IMG/VR virus record: IMGVR_UViG_3300044939_000165
Location: 1 to 64,000 of that record
Source: a virus
Reading direction: 5' to 3' (one strand)
DNA: 64,000 nucleotides
The notes under the pieces were generated by a model. The model made no database searches. It was not told where the DNA came from and saw nothing but the letters and a program-made list of their open reading frames with translations. The stretch's first letter is position 1. Every line of letters starts with the position of its first letter. The position numbers were made by a program, and so were the translations under genes. This document shows, in pieces, positions 31,909 through 41,637 of this stretch.

Positions 31909-33023
31909 TGACTACACTTACGGTTTCATTACAGGACAAGGAGCTATGGAGTGCGCCGTATCGATTTACGGTGCGCGTAGATGGCATTGACTTCTCTGTA
32001 CCGAATAAATCGCTTGTCATTTTTAGTGGACAATCGTTGTTTTATTCATGGATTGACAACACGATTTTTACGCAATCGGGCATTGAGCAAGAGACTGTCG
32101 TAGGTAATGATTATTTGTTTATAACGATTACGGTTATCGACGCACCTCCTCCTGGCGTTGTCATCAAGTTATTCGTTATTTACAAAGATGACGAGACGTC
32201 CGACATTGTTGTTACGCGCGAGGTGTGTGTTGGTAACATCGTGATTTTTGCACAGAGTCCAACACCTAATCAAATCGATGTTCCTGTAATTGCTCCACTT
32301 ATTCTTGCTGCCCGAGTTGATCCTGGTTTACAGTTTGTAAATAGTGCGTTGACGCTCAACAGCATACTAATCAATGATTCTATTACTGGTGCGTTTTTGA
32401 GACCTGACTTTACAGGCTACAGTAACATTGTTGGCAATGCGCTATCAGTTAAAGTTGTTCCACGACGCGCTTACGATAATGACGCATCTGTTAGTGTAAA
32501 TTGGAAAATTGAAGTTAGTCCTGATTCTGAGCGTCGCTTTGCTTCGGTGTTTACATGGACGTTCTATACTGTGAAACGCGCTACGCGCGTACTGAATCCT
32601 GCGCTACAGCGCACAGCACTTGATCGTCCGGCAGCAGTAGATATCGTAGAAATCTTTCGGCAGGCAGCACTTGACGCCCTTGTACCGCCGCGCTCAACAG
32701 CACCTACAGCTGTTGTGTTTTACGCTGCTGTGCAACAGTCAAGTCTTGCGTCGCTTGCACCGATGCTACCTGGTACTGCTGTTCTCGCTGTTGAGACGCC
32801 GCACTTACTTGCGCATGACATAGCGTCGCCAGTTGAGGTAGCGGCTAAGCTTGACGCTGTAAAGATTTTTTGGCCTGGCTTACTTCAAGTTCTTGTGCGT
32901 GATGCGAATATATCACCGCAAATTGCGGAGTTGCTCGATCGCGCGTGGCATTCAGAGTATCCCGCCGATCGAGGCGGTGCCATTGCTGCGGCACTGCTGT
33001 ACGCCGTACACATTGCTATTTAA
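31908..33023 (+). CDS. Tail-associated structural protein (371 aa)
   Basis: Starts at TAATG with the previous stop. The first 220 residues are strongly beta (LTVSLQDKELWSAPYRFTVRV, DYLFITITVID), ending with VNWKIEVSPDSERRF and FTWTFYTV; the C terminus is helical and Ala-rich. This is the look of a beta-sandwich virion protein. Function within the tail is not identified. Confidence 0.55.
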   Translation: MTTLTVSLQDKELWSAPYRFTVRVDGIDFSVPNKSLVIFSGQSLFYSWIDNTIFTQSGIEQETVVGNDYLFITITVIDAPPPGVVIKLFVIYKDDETSDIVVTREVCVGNIVIFAQSPTPNQIDVPVIAPLILAARVDPGLQFVNSALTLNSILINDSITGAFLRPDFTGYSNIVGNALSVKVVPRRAYDNDASVSVNWKIEVSPDSERRFASVFTWTFYTVKRATRVLNPALQRTALDRPAAVDIVEIFRQAALDALVPPRSTAPTAVVFYAAVQQSSLASLAPMLPGTAVLAVETPHLLAHDIASPVEVAAKLDAVKIFWPGLLQVLVRDANISPQIAELLDRAWHSEYPADRGGAIAAALLYAVHIAI

Positions 33024-33035
33024 GATCAAAGAGCA

Positions 33036-36000
33036 ATGACTTTTGATCCTACGGCCACACGTTCTGGCAGTATTTTCTCTGATGTTCCTAATTACGCTGC
33101 TGCGTGGGTTTGCTACATCAACGGACGCGAAGTCCCAATCCTCGGTTTCGAAGTTTCGTATGGTGTTTGGCAAATTCCAACATTTCGCATTCACTGCGTT
33201 CCGGATGTAACGATCCAGCGTCTTGGTCATGAGGATCGTGTACCGGTACAGATTTTTTATTTAGATGAATGGGCTAACGATACACCGACGTTCCGTTTAC
33301 TTGTTGATGGTGAGATTGTAGGTTGGAGTTTTTCATCGTCGTCGGGTTCTCGTGCAATTGTATTTAGTTGCATTGCAAACATTCATATATTTCAGCAATT
33401 GTACTTTTTCTACATGACGAACGTTGATGACATCGTTGCGTCGCGTTCGCCAGAAGTACTTGCGCAAGGGTTTTCAACGCCAGGGCTACTCTATCCATAT
33501 GCGATCTTCCACCAAGGTTTACTCACGACCGCTGCGCAAGCTGAAGCAGTTACGCCCCGTACGCAAGATCAGCAAGCTGCGTCTAATGCTTTAGCTACAA
33601 GTGAAGACGCGGCTGATACGCAGGAAGCGACGGCACTTATCAAAGCGCCGTATGAATTGGTTACTAACGTTATTAAGGGATGTATTTCATCGGATGTACC
33701 GAACGATCGGCGTGCCGTGCCTATGATGAATTTTTTTGCACGCTACATCCGCAAGATGCGTTTTCATAATCGTTGGGTGCGATTGCCGATCTTTGAAGAT
33801 GCTGCAACGCTAGTTGATCGTCAGGGAGTTTTCCCTATTTTCAATGCTGCACGTAGTGATCAAGCTTTGATTGCAATGCAGCGACAAGTTGTGTCGCAAG
33901 TTGGCAACTCGGGGCCTGTTTGGAATCTCTTCCAGCAAGTGCTTGGACTTGTCTACATGGACATTGCGATGATTCCAAACCCTGCGTGCGTACAAGTGCA
34001 ACTTGCACCAGCTGGACCTAATCAGCCTGAGGAAGGCAAAATTTTGCGTTTGTTAGATGACCGCGCAGCAACGATAACGACACGAAGAAGCGTAAATCAA
34101 CAGCAGTTGCGTGAACGCGCCAATCAAATTGCTAACGAATTGCGCCGTGTGCTTGACTCCCAGGTCGAAATTGGACCAAATCTCCCTATTGATTCAGCAT
34201 TACTTGAAGAAGCTGGATTAACTTCAACGCCAGCTAATTCGTCTGTAATTGATGAAGAACAGATTTTTCAAACGTTACTTCGACGTGCAAATGAAGCTGC
34301 GGCTCGCAATGGCGATACCGATAGAACGATAGTAAACCCAATGGAGCCGATTCGATTGGCTCAATACGCCGTAAAGCCACAGTTCCTATTTGGTGAGGTT
34401 CCGGCGTGTAACGTTATTATGCCGTCGATGATCGACTCGTGGACGTATGACGAGTCGTATATCAATCAGCCAACGCGAATCTACGTTAATGACAGTGTTA
34501 TGACGCGATTGCTGCGTGCACAAGGTAGCAATCGCGAATTCATGCTTCATGCGCTCACTGTAGGCTACCCTGAGGAGGCCGATGCCTTAATGCACCATCG
34601 TGTTGCATCAAGTGCAAATGAGGGTGCAGGAGGTGCACCAGGTGCGACTGAATCGGGACGTAATTTGTTGATTTGGCCAGAAGAGTTTTACAAGGGTCCT
34701 GTTACGGCGCGTATGTCACTGCCGTCATGGTTTCAAATGCTTCGGCAGTTTGCAAACAGCCAAGGTGCTGAGGAGAATTCGACACCGCAGTCAACGACGA
34801 GTGGTCAGAGTGCACAGTTACCTGCGAACATTGTTCCACTTACAACGCGTTCTGTTGAAATTCCGCGATCGACAACTTACGACATTAACAACGCGTTGAT
34901 TGCGTCAACAACTGATCAAACGCAGGCAACTTATGCGTCCCGAGTATCTTTAGGTAACATTGTTCGCGTTTCACTTAATGGTTCACCCGCACCCCGTTTT
35001 TGGCTACAAACTGGTGGTGGCCTTGATCCAGCGAATTACGTGATTGCACAGCAAACGGCCCTTTGGCCATTGCCTCCTCCACGCACTACAAACAGACGTG
35101 GACGGCAAGCACAGAGTGATACGGCGTTTGAACGCCGTTCAACAGTGCAAAAGATGGCGCAAATGATGCGTCTGTTGTTACCTATTTGTCGACAAGCGTT
35201 TAGTGGTTTAACTGAAGATCAGCTTTTTGCAGTTACGTTTGCTCTGTACTGGGTATCATTCAACGAGCAGGGCGTTACAGGCTACGTTTCATGGGCTCTT
35301 GGTAATCAAAAGCAGTACGCTACTTCACCAGTCGGACATTGGACAATTAATCCGTGGGATCGGCAGCCCTATGTCGCTGCTACGAGTCCACAAGAAGGTG
35401 CGCAGCGATTTGTCAATTGGCTGCTTCATAATCAGCAGATGGCGTTGCGTGTACTGCTTACAGGGCGTGGTAGCGCAGAATTTAACGCTTTTGCTGCATC
35501 GCGCGGTTATACAACTAATCCGTTTTGGCAGGATTATGCACCTATCCGTCCGGATCTTTATTACATCGCGCTTGGTTATGGCGGTTACTACAACACAGAA
35601 AAAGTGTCAGATCCTGAACAACGGGGCGATATAGGCTTTGCGCGCACGCGATCGCAAGCAAGTTTCTTTACACGCATTCGTTCGCTGTTTCGCGAAAATA
35701 AGATTCCTCCTGATGTCATTTCGGAACGACCTTTTGCAGGTGCCGTTTACCGCCCATTGATTCGAGAAGAGGATCGCCCGTTGTTGAATTGGGGCCGTCC
35801 GCGTGCGCAGGAAACTGTTGTTACGCGTCGTATTCCAAGAATTGCTGCAAGTGGGCAAACAGCGCTACCTGGCACGGCTAACGTAGGTGCTACACAGCCT
35901 AATCGTGAAGGTGTTCCTAGTGGCACTGCACAGCAAACTGTGCAGGGAGTGACATACGGGGACGTAGTCAACGCGCAAGAAGAAACTGAAGGCAACCAGT

Positions 36001-37160
36001 TTGCCAGACTTTTTCGGCTATATGCGCAATACGAGTATCTCAAACAACGCTATTCACAGCGTAATGCAGGAGCGAATCTGCGTTTCAATCCATATCTTGT
36101 TCCTGGCTTTCCTGCAATGCTGTTTGATTCAATGCGTACACGTATGCATTGTGTTGGATACATCCAAACGATTGTGCATACTGGTTTTGCTACGTCTGGT
36201 GGAGTATCGATGGCAACGACTGTGCAAATGTCGTTTTGCCGTACGATACATGAATTTATCAATGATGTACGCAATGATGCTAATCGCTTTGCTGGACGTG
36301 TTACATCAGCGCCAGCTGAAATTATCGATGAAATCCGCGTAATCATTCAAGACGAAAATCGCGCCGAAGAATTCTATCAGCGATTCTTTTACGGTGGCGC
36401 GCGACCTAACCGCGTGCCAGCGGTGTTTCGCTGGGATCGTGTTTTGGGTTACGCGCGCGGCCTTGACGTTGAAGAGATTCAGATCATTGGAGACTCTGTT
36501 GAAACTCTTGTGGCGCGTCAGCAAGCTGTTGATGCCGCTATACGTGCACAAGCCAATGAAGAAGCCACAGCTGGTGCTGAGAATACGCAGCCGAATCCGG
36601 CAAGCGCAAATTCGTCAGCGCGAGCTGGAGGTGTTTCATCTGAGGGTCAACAAACAGTGCGACATAATCTTGACCCAAATGAAGAACTTGCACCTAATCC
36701 TCGCACTGTTTACGCCGATGCGTTTGACAATTATCACGTGGCAATGCAGCTCGCAGCGCGTCCTGTGTGCACGTTAGAGCAGTACATTCGCTTTTGGCAT
36801 GGTGGTCGGACAATTAACGACTTGCTTGTGACTGGTGACGTTGAAACGCCAAAATTTGATTTTGCGTACTATAACGAAACCGTTAACGACGTAGTTGCAA
36901 CTGGACAGGCAGGCACTGAGATTCGTGCGCCGACAAGTCGCGCGTCTGCTGTGTACTACGAGCGAATATTTCGGCTGCGACCTGGTCCTGGTTCTGAACC
37001 GACTGTTGAGCAACGTGGTTATACTGATCCTCCCAATATACAACCAAGCTCAACAACGGCAGGTGTACCTGCTGATTATCCGCAGACCCGTGCCGATTGG
37101 GACAGCGTGCTTGAACTTTACGTCCAAAAGGTACGTCGCATGCTTAGTCCAGGAACATGA
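33036..37160 (+). CDS. Large baseplate hub protein with possible embedded lysin domain (1374 aa)
   Basis: The N terminus (REVPILGFEVSYGVWQIPTF, YLDEW, LLVDGEIVGWSF, about residues 25-115) resembles hub/late-control-type beta domains of contractile tails, where a small beta module contacts the tube. Residues about 735-860 form a distinct compact region (SFNEQGVTGYVSWALGN, WTINPWDRQPYVAATSPQEG, RFVNWLL) that may be a muramidase-like insert; this is a low-confidence reading. Long disordered, Ala/Gln/Asn-rich linkers separate the parts. The size is large for a hub. It is followed by the sigma-like gene. Confidence 0.6.
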   Translation: MTFDPTATRSGSIFSDVPNYAAAWVCYINGREVPILGFEVSYGVWQIPTFRIHCVPDVTIQRLGHEDRVPVQIFYLDEWANDTPTFRLLVDGEIVGWSFSSSSGSRAIVFSCIANIHIFQQLYFFYMTNVDDIVASRSPEVLAQGFSTPGLLYPYAIFHQGLLTTAAQAEAVTPRTQDQQAASNALATSEDAADTQEATALIKAPYELVTNVIKGCISSDVPNDRRAVPMMNFFARYIRKMRFHNRWVRLPIFEDAATLVDRQGVFPIFNAARSDQALIAMQRQVVSQVGNSGPVWNLFQQVLGLVYMDIAMIPNPACVQVQLAPAGPNQPEEGKILRLLDDRAATITTRRSVNQQQLRERANQIANELRRVLDSQVEIGPNLPIDSALLEEAGLTSTPANSSVIDEEQIFQTLLRRANEAAARNGDTDRTIVNPMEPIRLAQYAVKPQFLFGEVPACNVIMPSMIDSWTYDESYINQPTRIYVNDSVMTRLLRAQGSNREFMLHALTVGYPEEADALMHHRVASSANEGAGGAPGATESGRNLLIWPEEFYKGPVTARMSLPSWFQMLRQFANSQGAEENSTPQSTTSGQSAQLPANIVPLTTRSVEIPRSTTYDINNALIASTTDQTQATYASRVSLGNIVRVSLNGSPAPRFWLQTGGGLDPANYVIAQQTALWPLPPPRTTNRRGRQAQSDTAFERRSTVQKMAQMMRLLLPICRQAFSGLTEDQLFAVTFALYWVSFNEQGVTGYVSWALGNQKQYATSPVGHWTINPWDRQPYVAATSPQEGAQRFVNWLLHNQQMALRVLLTGRGSAEFNAFAASRGYTTNPFWQDYAPIRPDLYYIALGYGGYYNTEKVSDPEQRGDIGFARTRSQASFFTRIRSLFRENKIPPDVISERPFAGAVYRPLIREEDRPLLNWGRPRAQETVVTRRIPRIAASGQTALPGTANVGATQPNREGVPSGTAQQTVQGVTYGDVVNAQEETEGNQFARLFRLYAQYEYLKQRYSQRNAGANLRFNPYLVPGFPAMLFDSMRTRMHCVGYIQTIVHTGFATSGGVSMATTVQMSFCRTIHEFINDVRNDANRFAGRVTSAPAEIIDEIRVIIQDENRAEEFYQRFFYGGARPNRVPAVFRWDRVLGYARGLDVEEIQIIGDSVETLVARQQAVDAAIRAQANEEATAGAENTQPNPASANSSARAGGVSSEGQQTVRHNLDPNEELAPNPRTVYADAFDNYHVAMQLAARPVCTLEQYIRFWHGGRTINDLLVTGDVETPKFDFAYYNETVNDVVATGQAGTEIRAPTSRASAVYYERIFRLRPGPGSEPTVEQRGYTDPPNIQPSSTTAGVPADYPQTRADWDSVLELYVQKVRRMLSPGT

Positions 37161-37169
37161 GTTATTGCT

Positions 37170-37868
37170 ATGGACGACACAAAGAATCGTGATTTAGAAC
37201 TGTGGCGGCAGTGGAAACGAACGCAGTCTCCAGCTGATCTTGAAGCTCTGATCAAGCAGATGTGGCCGGTAATTCGACGGGAGACTATGCGCTGGTCTGC
37301 CGTTGTACCACAGACAATGCTTGAAAATGAAGCAAAGCTGTTAGCTATCAAAGCGTTTCAAACTTATAGCCCAACAGCAGGAGCGTCACTTTCAACGCAT
37401 TTGACTAATCAACTTCAAAAACTTTCACGTACGGCGTACGCGAGGCAGTCGACGCTTGGTGTGCCTGAGCAAAAACGATTGCTGTTTAACAACTACAACA
37501 GGGCATACCGTGAGCTCGAAGATTTACATGGTAGGCCTCCATCACTCAACGATATCGCCGATTACATGAGGGTACCTCCATCAAAGCTTCGTGAAGTTGT
37601 AGATTTGGTGGGCAAAAAAGAGTTCATGGAATCAGGTGAAGGGCCTACCTTCATACAATATATGGACGACCCTGAGGTCGTACACCTCGCTTATCACGAT
37701 ATGACGCCAATACAGAAAAAAATATTCGAGATGCGCACTGGGTACGGAGGTAGTGCCGTAAAAAGCGGTAAGGAAATCATGCGCGCCACAGGATTGACGC
37801 AAGGACAGCTTTCGTATCAGCTTAATCAAATCAAAGCGTTGCTAGAGAAAGCGCAGCGGTTACGATAA
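37170..37868 (+). CDS. Sigma-factor-like protein within the tail operon (232 aa)
   Basis: Residues about 117-142 (GRPPSLNDIADYMRVPPSKL) match the sigma-70 region 3 helix-turn-helix pattern, and residues about 175-230 (MTPIQKKIFEMRTGYGG ... GKEIMRATGLTQGQLSYQLNQIK) match a region 4-type HTH. The N-terminal 100 residues contain a region 2-like helix bundle (EALIKQMWPVIRRE, STHLTNQLQKLSRTAY). It could redirect host RNA polymerase to late promoters. Its position inside the tail operon, between hub and amidase-like genes, is unusual. Confidence 0.75.
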   Translation: MDDTKNRDLELWRQWKRTQSPADLEALIKQMWPVIRRETMRWSAVVPQTMLENEAKLLAIKAFQTYSPTAGASLSTHLTNQLQKLSRTAYARQSTLGVPEQKRLLFNNYNRAYRELEDLHGRPPSLNDIADYMRVPPSKLREVVDLVGKKEFMESGEGPTFIQYMDDPEVVHLAYHDMTPIQKKIFEMRTGYGGSAVKSGKEIMRATGLTQGQLSYQLNQIKALLEKAQRLR

Positions 37869-37871
37869 GGT

Positions 37872-39119
37872 ATGCCCACACCTGCTGATGTACTTAGCGG
37901 CGCTCTTACGCGCCTTGCCAATGATCGTCGTCGCCGCGTTACGCAGTATGCTAACCTAACGCCTCGTCCGGGCTCTGGAACAATTCCTCAGCGCCTATTG
38001 AGTGACATAGGTTTTTTAGAGGCGCTTCAGTTTAGCTATATCAACGCTAACCCAGCGCATGTTACGCCTCCAGACGATGACAATCCGCGGGATATACGTC
38101 AAATTGTATTGTGTGCATATGGGCTTCAGCTCGACGCTGCTCGTTTCTCTGCTCGCAACACAGTTATACGCACGGTGAGGGGACCAGGAATTAGTGGTCT
38201 TGCGCCGTTTGCTGCGTTGCCTGATGTACTTGTTTCGGCAGAACTAACGGAGGAGACTTACTCAGTACAAAAGAATGACGTTGTTCGTCGCAATATGACG
38301 CAGCGTCGTAATGGTCCAGCGTACCATTTCTTGATTGATCGCAACGGGGGGATTGCTGTCGGACCTGCGTTGGACTATCGTACGAGTGTCGTGCCTGCGC
38401 GCAGTGAACACGGCATTTTTATTGGACTTGAAGGCGCGCTTGGCATTGCACGTACAGATTTTGAAGCTGGGCGTACTGACGCATTTTTCGAGTTGCCTTA
38501 CACGAGTCTTCAGTTGCTTACGTTGGCAATTCTCTTGGCGAAACTCTTTACGGCGTATCCAACTATACCACGCACTATCAGTACACCGACTGATGGTACT
38601 ACACCAGCTTTAATCTATACCGCGTCGACTCTAGCTGGTGAACTGACTCATCGTAATTTTTCAAATGGTGCATGGAAAAACACTGAACACAATGGTTTCG
38701 ATTATAGCGCGACCGACGATAGTGCGCTTTCAGTTTCTATCATGAACGAAGGGAACTTTGATCTTGCAACTGAGATCTTTCGTCCTGCGCAGGCTCCACG
38801 TGCCATTGCTGCACGTGACGTAGCACGTACTGCGATCGGGACTGTTGACACAGCTGGTGCGCAGTCACTTTTTCTTGGTGCGTATATTTCGTTGGCTGCG
38901 CCTGAGCGTGCTAACGATATAGAGACGCAGACACGCAGGCAGATTTTTATCGAGCGACTACGTTCGACTCATACTGAAGCTGACGACACTGGGGCTTTAG
39001 CTGCGGAAGTTGCTGAGGGCGGAGTGTCACTCACACCCATCCATCCCACAGTTACGAATATTGAGCCTCACACATACAATTACACAACAGGTTTGTGGGG
39101 TGACGGAGAGGTGTATTGA
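37872..39119 (+). CDS. Amidase/PGRP-like virion protein, probably degenerate (415 aa)
   Basis: Residues about 148-190 (AYHFLIDRNGGIAVGPALDYR ... GIFIGLEGALG, read in parts) look like the core strands of N-acetylmuramoyl-L-alanine amidase/PGRP domains. The usual first zinc ligand (a His before this region) is not visible; a later LTHRNF (about 257) might supply one. So either it is a divergent amidase or an inactive wall-binding version. N- and C-terminal parts are not recognised. The stop overlaps the next start by 1 nt (TGATG). Confidence 0.5.
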   Translation: MPTPADVLSGALTRLANDRRRRVTQYANLTPRPGSGTIPQRLLSDIGFLEALQFSYINANPAHVTPPDDDNPRDIRQIVLCAYGLQLDAARFSARNTVIRTVRGPGISGLAPFAALPDVLVSAELTEETYSVQKNDVVRRNMTQRRNGPAYHFLIDRNGGIAVGPALDYRTSVVPARSEHGIFIGLEGALGIARTDFEAGRTDAFFELPYTSLQLLTLAILLAKLFTAYPTIPRTISTPTDGTTPALIYTASTLAGELTHRNFSNGAWKNTEHNGFDYSATDDSALSVSIMNEGNFDLATEIFRPAQAPRAIAARDVARTAIGTVDTAGAQSLFLGAYISLAAPERANDIETQTRRQIFIERLRSTHTEADDTGALAAEVAEGGVSLTPIHPTVTNIEPHTYNYTTGLWGDGEVY

Positions 39120-39565
39120 TGGCGAAAGATTTACACATTCAGCTAATTGACCCTACCGAACAGCGGTATGGCGCCAACTTTACTTTTGGATTCAAATCAC
39201 CGATTCTCGTTGATGGAATTCAAAAGCTTGCCAATCAGTGGCTTAAGATTTTTTTGACGCCAAAAGGATCGCATCCTTGGCGTCGTCTTGAAGGGACTAA
39301 CTTTGCATATCTTATTGGTGGCAATGTTGATGATGTGGACACTATTCAGACAGCTATCTTGGAATACATCGAAGACGCTACAACTCAACTAAAAGCTATT
39401 CAAAGTCGTCAACTGTCATTACCTGACACTGAACGTTTATTTACTGTGAATTTACTTCAGTTTACACAAGTTGATACTCTTTCATTCGATATCTGGGTGC
39501 GCATCGTCAACGTGGCACGAAGCACGCTTTCAGTTTTGATTCCGTACGCTAAGGTGAAAAGCTGA
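39119..39565 (+). CDS. gp25/W-like baseplate wedge protein (148 aa)
   Basis: The motif GIQKLANQWLKIFLTPKGSHPW (about residues 31-53, read in parts) is characteristic of the GPW/gp25 family: a helix ending in an LLT-x-KGS-x-P turn. These proteins form the baseplate wedge core in contractile tails and have a lysozyme-like ancestor fold. ATG 39119 follows GAGG by 8 nt; a TTG at 39116 is the longer alternative. It is directly upstream of the J-like gene, as in other contractile systems. Confidence 0.8.
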   Translation: MAKDLHIQLIDPTEQRYGANFTFGFKSPILVDGIQKLANQWLKIFLTPKGSHPWRRLEGTNFAYLIGGNVDDVDTIQTAILEYIEDATTQLKAIQSRQLSLPDTERLFTVNLLQFTQVDTLSFDIWVRIVNVARSTLSVLIPYAKVKS

Positions 39566-39566
39566 C

Positions 39567-41636
39567 ATGTCGACGGATTATAAAATCAACGAGCGGGACG
39601 TTGAGGAGAGTGCGATTCTACTCCGAGACGTTCTTACAACGCGTAGTCAACAGCGGGGTACTGACAACGATTACAGTGAAGGCTCAGTACTTGGCAGTAC
39701 GCTGATTGATGGTCATGCGACTGTGTTTGCGTTGCTACGCAATCAGATTCGAGAAATTAAAAATCGTTTGTCGCTCCGAGATATTCAGAAGTTGCCTGAT
39801 ACCGAGAGCGTGCGTGATGCAGCTGACGCAATCTTGTCGAATTTTTATAGAACACGTAAGCAAGGCCGTTTTGCTAAAGGCGTTGCAACGTTACATTTTA
39901 CACAACGAGTTGATGCGCTGATCCCACGCCGTACACGCTTTTTCAAAACACCGCAACTGGTGTTTTATATCGATAGCGACGCTGACATTCTTATCAGTGC
40001 AAACAGTTTGCGGCCAAATATTGATGCGAGTGGCCGTGTAATTGATTACGTTACTCAAGTTAACCTCACCGCTGCGCGTGTGGGTAAAGCGTATAATCAG
40101 CCAGCTGGGCGTTTTGTTGCTGTCGATCCATTCAGTCCGTTTTTTAGTTATGCGGAGAATGTGACGGCATTTGCGTTTGGAGATGATCTTCAATCAACAG
40201 CAGAGTTTATTGCAACTAGTGAGAATGCTCTTTCACTACGTGCTATTGTCAATGCGCGATCAAATGATGCATTGCTGCGTGGTGAGCTATTTCCTGAGAT
40301 TCAAACGTTGCTTACGGTAAATTACGGCGATCCAGAAATGCAACGAGACATCGCGAGTGATCCTGCGACAGGCGTTGAGTTGCATGTTGGAGGGCACGCC
40401 GACATCTATATCCGACTTCAAACTCAAGAAGTCGTGGAGCGCGTTGTTGTACAAGATTTGACACCTCGTCCTGATGATCTTGTTACAATTTTGCGTGATC
40501 CAGCACCTCCAACTGGGTCTTTTATTACGGCAGGTGTTGTGCCTGGAGATATACTTGTGTTGGTCTCAGGTACGCCCAACGCACCGTTTCAATACGTAGT
40601 GAGAGAAGTACGCGCGACTGAGTTAGAGATTTCGTCTCGCGTGCCGTTTGAAATTGCGACTGATGAGCAAACACCGGTACCAGCGATTGCATACACAGTT
40701 GGCAACAACTATCCAGCATTTAACAACAAAGTAATTCATGGGCCGCTCAACACGATTACAACTTCGCGCCGTATTGCGGAATTCAATCGTGCGATGTTAC
40801 CTGGTGTACCGGTATACCGTGTAAAGCAGGTTGAGGTGCTCAATGCGCCACCAGCGCTTGACCCGTACCGTGATCCAGTTACAGGCAACGTCGTATTTAC
40901 TAATCGCCTCAATTCCTCTGTTGTTAATACTCCTACACCAGGTACTGCGCTCGGTTTTCGTGTAATTTGTAAAAATCCACTAGAAGCTCAATCGCAGCGA
41001 GCTGTAACGCTTATCGAAATTGGCTGGCCTGCGTTCAATTTTGGAGGTCTGACGTTAGAAGTTACGTACGAAACTCTCGCTGGATTTGGACCAATTGCTA
41101 ATTACGTAAAGGACGACTTTAACCGTACACTTGGCGCTAATCCACTCGTTAGAGCTTTTCATCCAGTGTACTTGTCGTTTTCGCTACCATACCGTGCGAG
41201 GATCGTTCCGCGTAACACACTTGATGTATTCAATGCAAACGGCACATTTACTGTAAATACTGATGCCGTACAGCGAGCGATTATTGATTACATTGTTAAG
41301 ACGCCATTCGGTACGCGTCCCGATACAGGTGGCATCGGGCAGGCGGCCAAAAACGCGGACAGTAATATTGCTGCGACGTATCCGTTTACAATCAAGTATG
41401 AGTTGCTAGCACCTGACGGGCGAGTCTATCGTTATGCCACTGATGATATCGTTTCAGTTGTACCAGATGGCGTGACAACTTCAGCGCGTTTACTTAACCC
41501 TGAGGATTTTGGTTTACCTACTACGGGATATTATGCTGCGTTAGCCCGACAGCTTGTGCGTCAAGGTGTTAGCGACCGTACTGTACGTTATCTTGCAGTT
41601 GCTGATCAAGTAGCGTTGGAGCAGCGAGGCGTCTAA
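39567..41636 (+). CDS. Baseplate J/gp6-like wedge protein (689 aa)
   Basis: The N terminus (EGSVLGSTLIDGHATVFALLRNQIREIK, read in parts, residues about 38-65) and the following ATLHFTQRVDALIPRRTRFFKT region (about 105-130) match the baseplate J/gp6 layout: a helical start, then the beta domain with the 'IPRGTxF' type turn (here IPRRTRF). Length 689 aa is typical of larger myovirus versions. Adjacent gp25-like gene supports the call. Confidence 0.8.
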   Translation: MSTDYKINERDVEESAILLRDVLTTRSQQRGTDNDYSEGSVLGSTLIDGHATVFALLRNQIREIKNRLSLRDIQKLPDTESVRDAADAILSNFYRTRKQGRFAKGVATLHFTQRVDALIPRRTRFFKTPQLVFYIDSDADILISANSLRPNIDASGRVIDYVTQVNLTAARVGKAYNQPAGRFVAVDPFSPFFSYAENVTAFAFGDDLQSTAEFIATSENALSLRAIVNARSNDALLRGELFPEIQTLLTVNYGDPEMQRDIASDPATGVELHVGGHADIYIRLQTQEVVERVVVQDLTPRPDDLVTILRDPAPPTGSFITAGVVPGDILVLVSGTPNAPFQYVVREVRATELEISSRVPFEIATDEQTPVPAIAYTVGNNYPAFNNKVIHGPLNTITTSRRIAEFNRAMLPGVPVYRVKQVEVLNAPPALDPYRDPVTGNVVFTNRLNSSVVNTPTPGTALGFRVICKNPLEAQSQRAVTLIEIGWPAFNFGGLTLEVTYETLAGFGPIANYVKDDFNRTLGANPLVRAFHPVYLSFSLPYRARIVPRNTLDVFNANGTFTVNTDAVQRAIIDYIVKTPFGTRPDTGGIGQAAKNADSNIAATYPFTIKYELLAPDGRVYRYATDDIVSVVPDGVTTSARLLNPEDFGLPTTGYYAALARQLVRQGVSDRTVRYLAVADQVALEQRGV

Positions 41637-41637
41637 G

